From Alphaproteobacteria bacterium (lineage in GTDB: Bacteria > Pseudomonadota > Alphaproteobacteria > Micropepsales > Micropepsaceae): a stretch of 7,909 nucleotides of DNA. Positions 1 to 5,759 of the stretch are shown here, piece after piece. A program made the position numbers and the translations under genes. Location of the stretch: assembly GCA_947373775.1 (NCBI GenBank), contig CANBZE010000065.1, positions 1 through 7,909 on the forward strand, read 5' to 3'. The notes beneath the pieces were generated by a model that saw only the letters and a list, made by a program, of their open reading frames with translations, did not search any database and had not been told where the DNA came from. How positions within the stretch are numbered: the stretch's first letter is position 1; each line of letters starts with the position of its first letter.

Positions 1-422
1 ATCTGCGCGGCGGCGACAAATTCAAGGAAGATGAAAGCCTCGATGCCGCCAACCGGCAGATCCTGTCCTTGCTGGAACAGGCGGACCCGCGGCAGCGCAT
101 TCTGCTGCTGACCGACGATGCGCGCTGCCTGAAAATGGCCAAAGACAAATTCGGCAGCCGCATCGCCGCCACCGATTGCCGGCGCAGCGATGGCGATACC
201 GGCGTGCACCTGACCGCGGTTGATCCGGTCCAGACCGGGCGCGAAGCGATGATAGATGTCTATCTCGCCCTGCGCGCGCAGCGTTTCATCGGCAACGGGT
301 TGTCCAATGTCTCGGCCATGGTTTCGGTGCTGAAGGATTGGGCGCAAGACAGCTGCACCCTGATCGGCCCTTCCATCCTGAAAGATCGCAGCTTTGCGCT
401 CTACCAGAAGAAATCCTCCTGA
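1..422 (+). CDS. C-terminal part of a probable glycosyltransferase (fucosyltransferase-like fold), 5' end outside the window
   Basis: The frame is open from the window edge (first full codon at position 3) to a TGA at 420-422, giving about 139 residues with no start codon inside the window. Two stretches suggest a fucosyltransferase-like (GT23/O-FucT/NodZ-type) sugar transferase. LRGGDKF, near the window edge, resembles the HxRxGDK donor-binding motif. The C-terminal DVYLALRAQRFIGNGLSNVS resembles the segment that closes the nucleotide-sugar site in these enzymes, where a conserved D, a hydrophobic helix and a G/S-rich S-N-V-S turn occur. ILLLTDDARCL between them fits the beta strand and turn of a Rossmann-like GT-B domain. 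The expected role is sugar transfer onto a glycan or surface polysaccharide in the cytoplasm. This is family resemblance from memory only; the N-terminal half is unseen and donor and acceptor are unknown. The gene converges on the dehydrogenase at 479-1717. Confidence 0.55.
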   Translation, partial: LRGGDKFKEDESLDAANRQILSLLEQADPRQRILLLTDDARCLKMAKDKFGSRIAATDCRRSDGDTGVHLTAVDPVQTGREAMIDVYLALRAQRFIGNGLSNVSAMVSVLKDWAQDSCTLIGPSILKDRSFALYQKKSS

Positions 423-429
423 AACGAAA

Positions 430-456
430 ACGCCGGACCCTTTTGGGGCCCGGCGT
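430..456. terminator. Hairpin between two convergent genes, possible bidirectional terminator
   Basis: Arms 430-440 (ACGCCGGACCC) and 446-456 (GGGCCCGGCGT) pair over 10 of 11 positions around a TTTTG loop. It lies 7 bp after the stop of the upstream + gene and 22 bp from the stop of the - strand dehydrogenase gene, the usual place for a shared terminator. There is no T-run on the + side; on the - side the hairpin is followed by a T-rich CGTTTTCGTTTC. Stem strength and position support it; intrinsic efficiency is uncertain. Confidence 0.6.
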
Positions 457-478
457 GTCGCAGATAATCAGATCAGGC

Positions 479-1717
479 CTATTTCGGCGTGACGTGCCAC
501 AGGCCGCCCTTGGCGTCGTCTTCCAGCAGCCACAGCGAACCGTCAGCCGCCACTTCCACGTCGCGGATGCGGTGGCCCACCGCCCAACGCTCGGCCGGCT
601 TGGCGTTGCCCTGGGCGTCGAAGGCGATGCGGTTCAACGTCATGGTCGCCATGCCGCTGATCAGAGCGCTGCCCTGCCAGGGAAAGAGCGTGCCCTTGTA
701 GAAGGTCAGGTTGCCCGGCGCGATGACGGGCGTCCAATAGACCACGGGCTTGGTCGCGGTCGGCTGGGTTTCAAAACCGGGGATCGGCACGCCGTTATAG
801 TTCTGCGCAAAGCGCGCCAGCGGCCAGCCGTAATTCTTGCCCTTTTCGATCAGGTTGAATTCGTCGCCGCCCTTGGGACCATGCTCCATTTCCCACAGCC
901 GGCCATCGGGCGCGAAGGCCAGGCCGTACGGCGTGCGGTGACCGGTGGTCCACACTTCCGACGGCGTCAGGTTCTTGCCCGGAAAGGTATAGGTGTACTG
1001 GATCGGCGCGGTCTTGGCCGCTTCGGTATCGCTGGGCGGATTGATGATGCCCACGCTCTGCGCGCCGGTCTTGCCGGCATAGGGATTACCCGGCGCCGGC
1101 TTGCCGTCCAGGGTCAGGTGCAAAATCTTGCCCAGCGGCTGGTTGGGATCCTGGGCCGGGGTGAAGCGCTGGCGATCGCCGACGGTGAGGAACAGCGAAT
1201 TGCCATCGGGCGCAAACGCAACGGCGGCGCCGAACTGGCCGCCGCGGCCGCGCGCGCCGTCGCGCCAGATCACCTGCAGATTTTCAAGGCTCGCCGTCGC
1301 CGGCGTGCCGGTGTCATTCAGCACCAGCTTGGCCTTGGCCAGCGCCAGGCTGGAGCCCGAGATGCCGCCCATGGTGCCCGGCTCGGAATAGGTCAGATAA
1401 ACGGTATTGTCGGTGGCGTAGTGGGGCGAGACATAGATGCCCAGCATGCCGCCCTGGCCGCCATACAGCGCGGCGGGATAATTCAGCACCGGACGCTTCA
1501 TGCCTTGCGGCGTGACCAGCCAGATGGGACCGACCTTCTCGGTCACCAGCATGCGGCCATCGGGCAGGAACGCCAGGCGCCAGGGCAGATTGAAGGTCGT
1601 CACCGACGCCATGTTGAAGGGCAGAGACGCTTCAGGCTTCTGCTCGCCGATGTTGACCTGGGCGGAGGCGGCCGTCGAAGCCAGCGCCAAAGCCACAGCG
1701 ATTTTCGCGAATTTCAT
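479..1717 (-). CDS. Secreted PQQ-dependent sugar dehydrogenase-like protein (GSDH/YliI beta-propeller family)
   Basis: This 412-residue protein has a signal peptide (charged MKFAK, hydrophobic core, AxA cleavage after A19), so it should act in the periplasm. The rest fits the glucose/sorbosone dehydrogenase six-bladed propeller, which oxidises sugars or aldoses with PQQ. Markers are LAFLPDGRMLVTEK (48-61), AFAPDGNSLFLTVGDR (167-182), TTGHRTPYGLAFAPDGRLW (257-275), EHGPKGGDEFNLI (278-290), NYGWP (295-299) and the closing RIRDVEVAADGSLWLLED (383-400). Length is normal for the family. I chose the ATG at 1717 because GGGGAGA lies 7 bases before it and a signal peptide begins there; the frame stays open upstream to about 1864 but that part runs through the palindromic element and is not protein-like. 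Odd point: residue 161 (GGQFGAAVAF) is Gln where soluble glucose dehydrogenase has its catalytic His (DHQSGRL) and YliI has HFGGRL. Fold assignment is strong; activity is open. No PQQ synthesis genes are in view. Confidence 0.88.
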   Translation of the reverse strand: MKFAKIAVALALASTAASAQVNIGEQKPEASLPFNMASVTTFNLPWRLAFLPDGRMLVTEKVGPIWLVTPQGMKRPVLNYPAALYGGQGGMLGIYVSPHYATDNTVYLTYSEPGTMGGISGSSLALAKAKLVLNDTGTPATASLENLQVIWRDGARGRGGQFGAAVAFAPDGNSLFLTVGDRQRFTPAQDPNQPLGKILHLTLDGKPAPGNPYAGKTGAQSVGIINPPSDTEAAKTAPIQYTYTFPGKNLTPSEVWTTGHRTPYGLAFAPDGRLWEMEHGPKGGDEFNLIEKGKNYGWPLARFAQNYNGVPIPGFETQPTATKPVVYWTPVIAPGNLTFYKGTLFPWQGSALISGMATMTLNRIAFDAQGNAKPAERWAVGHRIRDVEVAADGSLWLLEDDAKGGLWHVTPK

Positions 1718-1770
1718 GGTCGGTTCTCCCCAAAGGCTGCGCACAAATACGCGGCCAAATATGGCCCGTA

Positions 1771-1778
1771 CTTTTATA
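1771..1778 (-). promoter_or_regulatory. Candidate -10 region of the sugar dehydrogenase gene
   Basis: Read on the - strand this is TATAAAAG, about 55 bp before the ATG at 1717. A TTGCCT lies 15 bp upstream of TATAAA, or 17 bp upstream of TAAAAG, a weak -35 match. A small inverted repeat GGCCA-AATA-TGGCC (1753-1766) lies between the box and the gene. A second TATA-like box sits at nearly the same distance from the matching palindrome before the next gene. This is pattern-based inference only. Confidence 0.35.
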
Positions 1779-1807
1779 GGCGGAACCGGGGAGAGGCAAC
1801 CGGACGG

Positions 1808-1857
1808 GTTCGCCGCGTCTAACAAAACGGTCCAGTGGACCGTTTTGCGCGGCGAAC
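1808..1857. repeat. Palindromic element, copy 1
   Basis: A long inverted repeat. The inner arms CAAAACGGTCCA (1823-1834) and TGGACCGTTTTG (1836-1847) are perfect around a single G. The outer arms GTTCGCCGCG (1808-1817) and CGCGGCGAAC (1848-1857) are also perfect, separated from the inner arm on one side by TCTAA. All 22 paired positions match. It lies between the stop of the double-cupin gene (1868-2845) and the start of the dehydrogenase gene. It shares its layout, the flanking CGAACGCCCC (1853-1862) and a nearby GAGAGG with the element at 2995-3055. It could be a terminator of the upstream gene, a regulator site or a dispersed chromosomal palindrome; there is no T-run directly after it. Confidence 0.8.
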
Positions 1858-1867
1858 GCCCCAACAG

Positions 1868-2845
1868 CTAGTTGCCGGGCGGCTGGTCCGTCTGGAAGTA
1901 GTGGACCTGGCCTTCCTTGCTGCGCGGGGTGATCGCCATGCGGATGCTGCGGCCGGTATTGGGGCAGCTGGTGGCACGGTGCCAGCGTTCCTCATTGGCA
2001 TTGAGCAGATCGCCATACTGGCCATGCACCACGCCCTCGCCCGAGATCAGGGCGCAGACCTGGCCATACACGTTCAGCCAGACTTCCTGCATGTTCTCGT
2101 GGAAATGGCCCCAGCTGGTGTCGGGCGGCAGCGCGGTGATGTTGTTGCCGATGTTCAGGTTCGACGAGGTGTGGCCGTCATAGAGGAAGCGCTCGCCCTT
2201 GCGGTCGGAGGCGCCATATTCATCGACATTGAAGAACGGCATGTTGAACGAGTCGTAGCCGCCGGTGGAGGTGATCTTGGACTTCACATATTTCCAGCCC
2301 TTGACGGGCGTGGGCGTTTCATTTTCCGGATAGGAGGGCGCCTGGTTGGCCGGCGTGGTGCGGTAGAACACGACCGGCTCAGCTCCCACCGTTTCCAGGC
2401 AATAGGACAGGCGCGGCGCGACATTGAAGACCCAGCCCTTGGACAGCACCTTGGGCTCCTGCCCGTCGATGGTGACTTTCAGCTGGCCGCTATAGACCCA
2501 GCCCCAGGCGCGGTCATCGGCGTAGAACAGACACTTGGTCTTGTCGCCCGGCGCCATCTGGACATAACGGCCGTCAAAGTCGCGGTTCAGCAGCACCTTC
2601 TGTTCCCAGCGTGCCTGGCCCTTGTGCATGCCCAGCACGTCGGCGATGTGCCAGATCGGCTTGTTGATCTTGCCATAGGGGGTTTCGGGGGTCTTCTGCG
2701 CTGCCCACACGGTTCGCTGGGGACCGCTCTCGCCGCCGGCCTGGGACCACCAGTTGGTGGCGCCCTTGGAAGAGGCGCCATCCTGCGCCAGCGCGGGCGC
2801 GGCCACCAGCGCGAAAGCCAATGCCGCCAAGACCGGTGATTTCAT
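1868..2845 (-). CDS. Secreted double-cupin protein of unknown function
   Basis: A 325-residue protein with a clear signal peptide (MKSPVLAALAFALVAAPALA, cleavage after A20), hence periplasmic or secreted. The C-terminal half carries a complete cupin: GHFHENMQEVWLNVYG (246-261) fits motif 1, HxH(x)4E(x)6G, with ligands H247, H249 and E254; GDLLNANEERWH (278-289) gives the motif 2 ligand H289. The middle part (about 105-165), with FYADDRAWGWVYSGQLKVTI, has beta-sandwich character like a second cupin but lacks the ligands, suggesting a bicupin with one metal site. Cupins bind Fe, Mn or Ni and range from dioxygenases and isomerases to sugar-binding proteins, so the reaction cannot be named. The ATG at 2845 is preceded by GGGAGG at a good distance, which settles the start. 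It is followed 150 bp later by the dehydrogenase gene on the same strand, and a joint periplasmic role is plausible. I do not recognise a named family. Confidence 0.8.
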   Translation of the reverse strand: MKSPVLAALAFALVAAPALAQDGASSKGATNWWSQAGGESGPQRTVWAAQKTPETPYGKINKPIWHIADVLGMHKGQARWEQKVLLNRDFDGRYVQMAPGDKTKCLFYADDRAWGWVYSGQLKVTIDGQEPKVLSKGWVFNVAPRLSYCLETVGAEPVVFYRTTPANQAPSYPENETPTPVKGWKYVKSKITSTGGYDSFNMPFFNVDEYGASDRKGERFLYDGHTSSNLNIGNNITALPPDTSWGHFHENMQEVWLNVYGQVCALISGEGVVHGQYGDLLNANEERWHRATSCPNTGRSIRMAITPRSKEGQVHYFQTDQPPGN

Positions 2846-2967
2846 GAAAGCCTCCCAGGATATTTTTTGTGACGGTACGGCGGCGAAGAGCCGACGACAA
2901 GCATCCCCTAGACGGTTCAGGCGGACCAAATCCGCTATCCGGACTGCTTCCCAAGACCGTCAACGAC

Positions 2968-2977
2968 ACTATATAAC
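2968..2977 (-). promoter_or_regulatory. Candidate -10 region of the double-cupin gene
   Basis: On the - strand this reads GTTATATAGT, about 125 bp before the ATG at 2845. It is AT-rich inside a GC-rich tract and lies 46 bp from the edge of the palindrome at 3021, against 45 bp for the TATAAAAG box in copy 1. No clear -35 is seen; instead a small hairpin CGCCC-TCC-GGGCG (2978-2990) lies upstream. Low confidence, based on position and composition. Confidence 0.3.
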
Positions 2978-2994
2978 CGCCCTCCGGGCGCGGG

Positions 2995-3055
2995 GTTCGG
3001 AGAGGTCCGGCAAAGCCGGACGAAATGATCCAGCGGATCATTTCGAACGACGAAC
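2995..3055. repeat. Palindromic element, copy 2 (multi-hairpin)
   Basis: Two adjacent hairpins are visible: GTCCGGC-AAA-GCCGGAC (3005-3021) and CGAAATGATCC-AGC-GGATCATTTCG (3021-3045). Outside them GTTCG (2995-2999) can pair with CGAAC at 3044-3048 or 3051-3055, so the whole could fold as a three-way junction or cruciform. After the second hairpin comes CGAACGCCCC (3051-3060), identical to the tract after copy 1 at 1853-1862. The orientation and the position upstream of a - strand gene are the same as in copy 1, while the stem bases differ, with several changes compensated on both arms (GGTCC/GGACC versus GATCC/GGATC). Confidence 0.75.
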
Positions 3056-3097
3056 GCCCCGAGCTTGAGCGAGGGGCCGGCGAAAACGCTGCTCTTC

Positions 3098-3108
3098 TAT
3101 GTTACATA
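3098..3108 (+). promoter_or_regulatory. Possible -10 region of the tRNA-Gly gene
   Basis: TATGTTACATA is a small AT-rich patch (inside the inverted repeat CTATG-TTA-CATAG, 3097-3109) about 12 bp before the mature tRNA 5' end, at the distance expected for a -10 box. No convincing -35 hexamer is found at 16-18 bp. Weak support. Confidence 0.3.
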
Positions 3109-3120
3109 GCACCGTCAGGT

Positions 3121-3194
3121 GCGGGTGTAGTTCAATGGTAGAACGGCAGCTTCCCAAGCTGCATACGTGGGTTCGATTCCCATCACCCGCTCCA
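3121..3194 (+). tRNA. tRNA-Gly(CCC), CCA encoded
   Basis: A full cloverleaf can be drawn. The acceptor stem is GCGGGTG with CACCCGC, the D arm GTTC/GAAC, and the anticodon stem GCAGC/GCTGC with loop TTCCCAA, so the anticodon is CCC (reads GGG, glycine). The variable loop is ATAC and the T arm GTGGG-TTCGATT-CCCAT. The discriminator is T (U73), normal for bacterial tRNA-Gly, and the terminal CCA is encoded at 3192-3194. A small open reading frame starts 23 bp downstream on the same strand, so the two may share a transcript. Confidence 0.97.
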
Positions 3195-3217
3195 ATCCCA
3201 TTTGAAAGAAGCAGATC

Positions 3218-3397
3218 ATGACGAATGAAACAGAAGTCCTGGCGGCGCTGGACAAGCCCTACGCGCTCTATGCGCTGCAGCAGCGGGTCGATCCCAGCAA
3301 CAAGAGCACCGACGCCCTGCAGGACCTGCTGATGCGGATGCGGGCCGCCGGAAAAGTGAAGTTCGATATCAAGACCGGGAAGTGGGCCAAAGCCTGA
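3218..3397 (+). CDS. Small conserved-looking protein of unknown function, 59 residues
   Basis: ATG at 3218 to TGA at 3395-3397. The protein begins MTNETEVLAALDKPYALYAL and ends VKFDIKTGKWAKA. The pattern is two or three helices (about 5-21 and 30-44) followed by a short two-strand wing (GKVKFDIKTGKW, 45-56), reminiscent of half a winged-helix domain; that is a shape argument, not a recognised family. A weak GAAAGAAG purine run precedes the ATG. Codons favour G/C in third position like the neighbours. It lies 23 bp after the tRNA and 30 bp before the cupin gene at 3428, so it could be co-transcribed with either. It may be a nucleic-acid-binding or regulatory microprotein; function unknown. Confidence 0.6.
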   Translation: MTNETEVLAALDKPYALYALQQRVDPSNKSTDALQDLLMRMRAAGKVKFDIKTGKWAKA

Positions 3398-3427
3398 CCT
3401 GAGGTCCATTTTTTTCGGGAGCGCGCC

Positions 3428-3799
3428 ATGTCCGAATACGAATTGCAGGTCTTCGATTCCACCGCCATGCCGTGGGAGGAGCGCTTTGTGCCCGTGCTGG
3501 GCAAGGCGCTGTTCGCCAAGGCCTTCCTGGAAGACCCCGATACCGGCGTCACGGTGCGGATGGTGAAATACCCGGCCGGCTTCATGAACGCCTGGCACAC
3601 CCATCCCTGCGCCCATGGCATGTTCGTGCTGGAAGGCACATTGGTCACCCACAAGGGCAATTTCGCGCCGGGCAATTTCATCTGGTTTCCGCAAGGCATG
3701 CGGATGGAGCATGGCGCGACCCAGACCGAAGACGTCACCGTGCTGTTCATCACCAACAAGAAATTCGAGATCTGGTACGAGAAATCTGTCGGCGCATGA
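3428..3799 (+). CDS. Small single-domain cupin protein, first gene of a three-gene coupled unit
   Basis: A 123-residue cytoplasmic protein without signal peptide, the normal size for a single cupin barrel. Motif 1 is at 50-70 (AGFMNAWHTHPCAHGMFVLEG) and motif 2 at 80-95 (APGNFIWFPQGMRMEH). Likely metal ligands are H57, H59 and H95. Where the standard HxH(x)3-4E motif has Glu, this protein has H63, giving an all-His set if it binds metal. The start is supported by GGGAG nine bases before the ATG. Its stop overlaps the start of the next gene (ATGA at 3796-3799), so the two are translationally coupled. In sugar operons such cupins may act as isomerases, epimerases or oxygenases on keto-sugars; the reaction here is inferred only from company. 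A run of seven T (about 3410) lies just upstream of the ribosome-binding site. Confidence 0.85.
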   Translation: MSEYELQVFDSTAMPWEERFVPVLGKALFAKAFLEDPDTGVTVRMVKYPAGFMNAWHTHPCAHGMFVLEGTLVTHKGNFAPGNFIWFPQGMRMEHGATQTEDVTVLFITNKKFEIWYEKSVGA

Positions 3800-4596
3800 G
3801 CCGCCTGTTCTCCCTCGCCCATCTCAGCCTGATCGAATCGCCGCCGGTGGACCTTGTGCGCATCGCGGGCGAAGCCGGGTTTGACCTGGTGGATTTGCGT
3901 CTGGCGCCCGCCACGCCGACGGATCGCACTTACAATAGCGGCGAACTGGCGGTATTGGCCCGCACCTTGCCGCCGATACTGCGCGATATGGGCCTCGCCG
4001 TCTGGGACGTGGAGATCATCCGCATCAACGACCAAACCCGACCGCGCGATTGCCTGCCCCTGATGGAAGCGGCGGCACATCTGGGTGCATCACGCATGAA
4101 GCTGGTGTGCGACACAAACCATCATGCCCGCGCCGCCGAATTGCTGGCGGAGATCGCGCAACTGGCGGCACCATTCGGATTGATCCTGGACCTGGAATAT
4201 ATGGTGTTTTCCGGCGTCAAATCCCTGAAGGCGGCGCTTGATGTCGTGAACGCGGCGGCCCAGCCCAATTTGCGCGTGCTGGTGGATGCACTGCATTGGG
4301 CGCGGGCGGGCGATACCGCGGAAGACATCGACGCCGCCGGTCCGGCATTGCTGAACTATGTCCAGCTGTGCGATGCGCCCGCCGCCGCGCCGGTGGGGCA
4401 GGGCGCGCTTATTGCAGAAGCGCGCACCAGCCGCTTGCCGCCGGGCGAAGGCGAACTGCCGCTGCGCGACCTGCTGGATGCCATGCCCGCCGGCTGCGTC
4501 GCCAGCCTGGAAGTGCCGATGCCGCCGGGCCATGATCCCGCCGCCCATGCGCGCCGGCTGCTGGCGGCGGCGCGGGCCATTTGTGGGGGAACATGA
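3796..4596 (+). CDS. Sugar phosphate isomerase/epimerase-like TIM-barrel protein (AP endonuclease 2 superfamily)
   Basis: A 266-residue protein of usual length for xylose-isomerase-like TIM barrels, which interconvert sugars, keto-sugars or cyclitols with a divalent metal. Family marks are IAGEAGFDLVDLRLAP (23-38, first repeat), LILDLEYM with E134 as probable metal ligand, VLVDALHWARAGDT (161-174) with D164 and H167, NYVQLCDAP (187-195), and the C-terminal LPPGEGELPLRDLL (214-227) followed by SLEVPMP with E239. The last glycine-rich stretch and the Glu are typical of the group that includes IolE/IolI-like and other cyclitol or keto-acid enzymes. The ATG overlaps the cupin stop (ATGA) and the TGA overlaps the next start (ATGA), so this is the middle gene of a tightly coupled unit. 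Cytoplasmic. The precise substrate cannot be given. Confidence 0.88.
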   Translation: MSRLFSLAHLSLIESPPVDLVRIAGEAGFDLVDLRLAPATPTDRTYNSGELAVLARTLPPILRDMGLAVWDVEIIRINDQTRPRDCLPLMEAAAHLGASRMKLVCDTNHHARAAELLAEIAQLAAPFGLILDLEYMVFSGVKSLKAALDVVNAAAQPNLRVLVDALHWARAGDTAEDIDAAGPALLNYVQLCDAPAAAPVGQGALIAEARTSRLPPGEGELPLRDLLDAMPAGCVASLEVPMPPGHDPAAHARRLLAAARAICGGT

Positions 4597-5639
4597 CACC
4601 ATTGCGCATCGCCGTGCTGGGCGCCGGCCTGATCGGCAAGCGGCATATCCAGACCATCCTGGCCGCGCCCCATGCCGGCGAACTAGTCGCGGTGGCCGAT
4701 CCGGTGGCGGACCCCGGCACTTTCAACCTGGACGGCGCGGCCTGGTTCACCGACACCACAGAGATGCTGGACCGCGTGCGGCCCGAAGCCGTCATCCTGG
4801 CCACGCCCAACGCCCTGCATGCCGGCCAGGGCAAAATGGCTTGCGAACGCGGCATCCACTTCCTGGTCGAAAAGCCGGTAACGGCAACATTGGATGAAGC
4901 CGCCGAACTGGTTCGGGCCGTAGATGACAGCGGCGTGAAAACGCTGGTGGGTCATCACCGCCGCTATCTCGCCGCGATCCAGGACGCCAAGCGGCGCATC
5001 ACAAGCGGCGCGCTGGGCGATCTGGTCGCCGCTTCTGTGGTGTGGGCGACGCGCAAGCCCGATCCCTATTTCGACACCGCCTGGCGGACACAAGCGGGCG
5101 GCGGGCCACTGCTGATCAACGCCATTCACGAGATCGACATGCTGCGCCATTTGTGCGGCGAGATCGCCGCCATCACCGGCATCACCAGCAATGCCCGGCG
5201 CGGCTTTGCCGTGGAAGACAGCGCCGCCGCCAGCTTCGCGTTCGAGAATGGCTGCCTGGGCACCCTGATCTGCACCGATGCCGGTTTTTCGCCCTGGACC
5301 ATCGAACAGGGCACACTGGAAAATCCCAATTTCGCCTTCACCGGGCAAAGCGCCTATCGCCTGATCGGCACCGCAGGCAGCCTGGAGATGCCGGTATTGC
5401 GCCAGTGGGGCGCTAAAATTCCCGGCGATATCGGGTGGGACCGGCCGATCGCCGTGACCGATATCGATGTGCCCTATCACGACCCCTATATCGCGCAGCT
5501 GGAGCATTTCCAGCGCGTGATAAGGCTGGGTGATCCCGCTATGGTTTCCGTGCGCGACGGCGCCAACACGTTGGCGGCGACATTGGCGGTGGCGCAATCG
5601 GCATTGGATGGGCGGCAGTGTGCCCCCCGGATGTTCTGA
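4593..5639 (+). CDS. Gfo/Idh/MocA family NAD(P)-dependent oxidoreductase
   Basis: A 348-residue protein, normal for the family that oxidises or reduces sugars, cyclitols and amino-sugars with NAD(P). The Rossmann dinucleotide motif is VLGAGLIGKRH (8-18), with an acidic residue after the second strand (VAVADP, D36) suggesting NAD preference. ATPNALHA (70-77) and the family signature LVEKPVTATLDEA (91-103), with E93-K94-P95, follow. The catalytic/substrate region NAIHEIDMLRHLCGE (176-190) holds H179 and D182. GHHRRYLAAI (120-129) is the usual strand-helix after the EKP motif. The start overlaps the TIM-barrel stop (ATGA at 4593-4596) and GGGGGA precedes it, so it is translated with the two genes before. 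It probably supplies the redox step of the unit, for example inositol- or glucoside-type 3-oxidation. No obvious terminator follows; the next gene begins 120 bp downstream. Confidence 0.93.
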   Translation: MTPLRIAVLGAGLIGKRHIQTILAAPHAGELVAVADPVADPGTFNLDGAAWFTDTTEMLDRVRPEAVILATPNALHAGQGKMACERGIHFLVEKPVTATLDEAAELVRAVDDSGVKTLVGHHRRYLAAIQDAKRRITSGALGDLVAASVVWATRKPDPYFDTAWRTQAGGGPLLINAIHEIDMLRHLCGEIAAITGITSNARRGFAVEDSAAASFAFENGCLGTLICTDAGFSPWTIEQGTLENPNFAFTGQSAYRLIGTAGSLEMPVLRQWGAKIPGDIGWDRPIAVTDIDVPYHDPYIAQLEHFQRVIRLGDPAMVSVRDGANTLAATLAVAQSALDGRQCAPRMF

Positions 5640-5759
5640 CCGCGCAAGATTTCTTCAAACTGGAATCAAACCGCGAAATGTCCGATTTTTAGGGATTGCG
5701 GAAACACGAGGGCAAACTCTGCCCGCTAGCCTCGCACCGATTTCAACCCGGGGCTTATT

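Noticed and set aside
338..1822. A long open frame on the + strand antisense to the sugar dehydrogenase gene
   Set aside because: It is rich in Arg, Gly, Ala and His, has no recognisable motifs, and mirrors the third-codon GC bias of the real - strand gene, which has clear family signatures and a signal peptide.
1718..1864. N-terminal extension of the sugar dehydrogenase to a start near 1864
   Set aside because: The extra 49 residues are encoded by the palindromic element and promoter-like DNA, and would bury the signal peptide that starts at 1717.
1835..2839. A long + strand open frame antisense to the double-cupin gene
   Set aside because: Same reasoning: low-complexity Gly/Ala/Arg composition without motifs, while the - strand frame has a cupin metal site, a signal peptide and a good ribosome-binding site.
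3055..3078. Inverted repeat GCCCC ... GGGGC around GAGCTTGAGC as an additional stem before the tRNA
   Set aside because: Only 5 outer pairs with mismatches inside; too weak to report as its own element.
3121..3200. tRNA-Gly 3' end as an integration (att) site for a mobile element
   Set aside because: No integrase, no repeated copy of the tRNA 3' end and no phage-like genes appear in the window.
3393..3416. Possible intrinsic terminator (GACC-TGA-GGTC followed by seven T) between the 59-residue frame and the cupin gene
   Set aside because: The stem is only 4 bp, too short to support a confident terminator, although the T-run is notable.
5640..5759. Sigma-54 or CtrA-type promoter upstream of the pilin gene
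   Set aside because: I looked for TGGC-N-TTGC and TTAA-N7-TTAA patterns and found neither in the 120 bp before the start.
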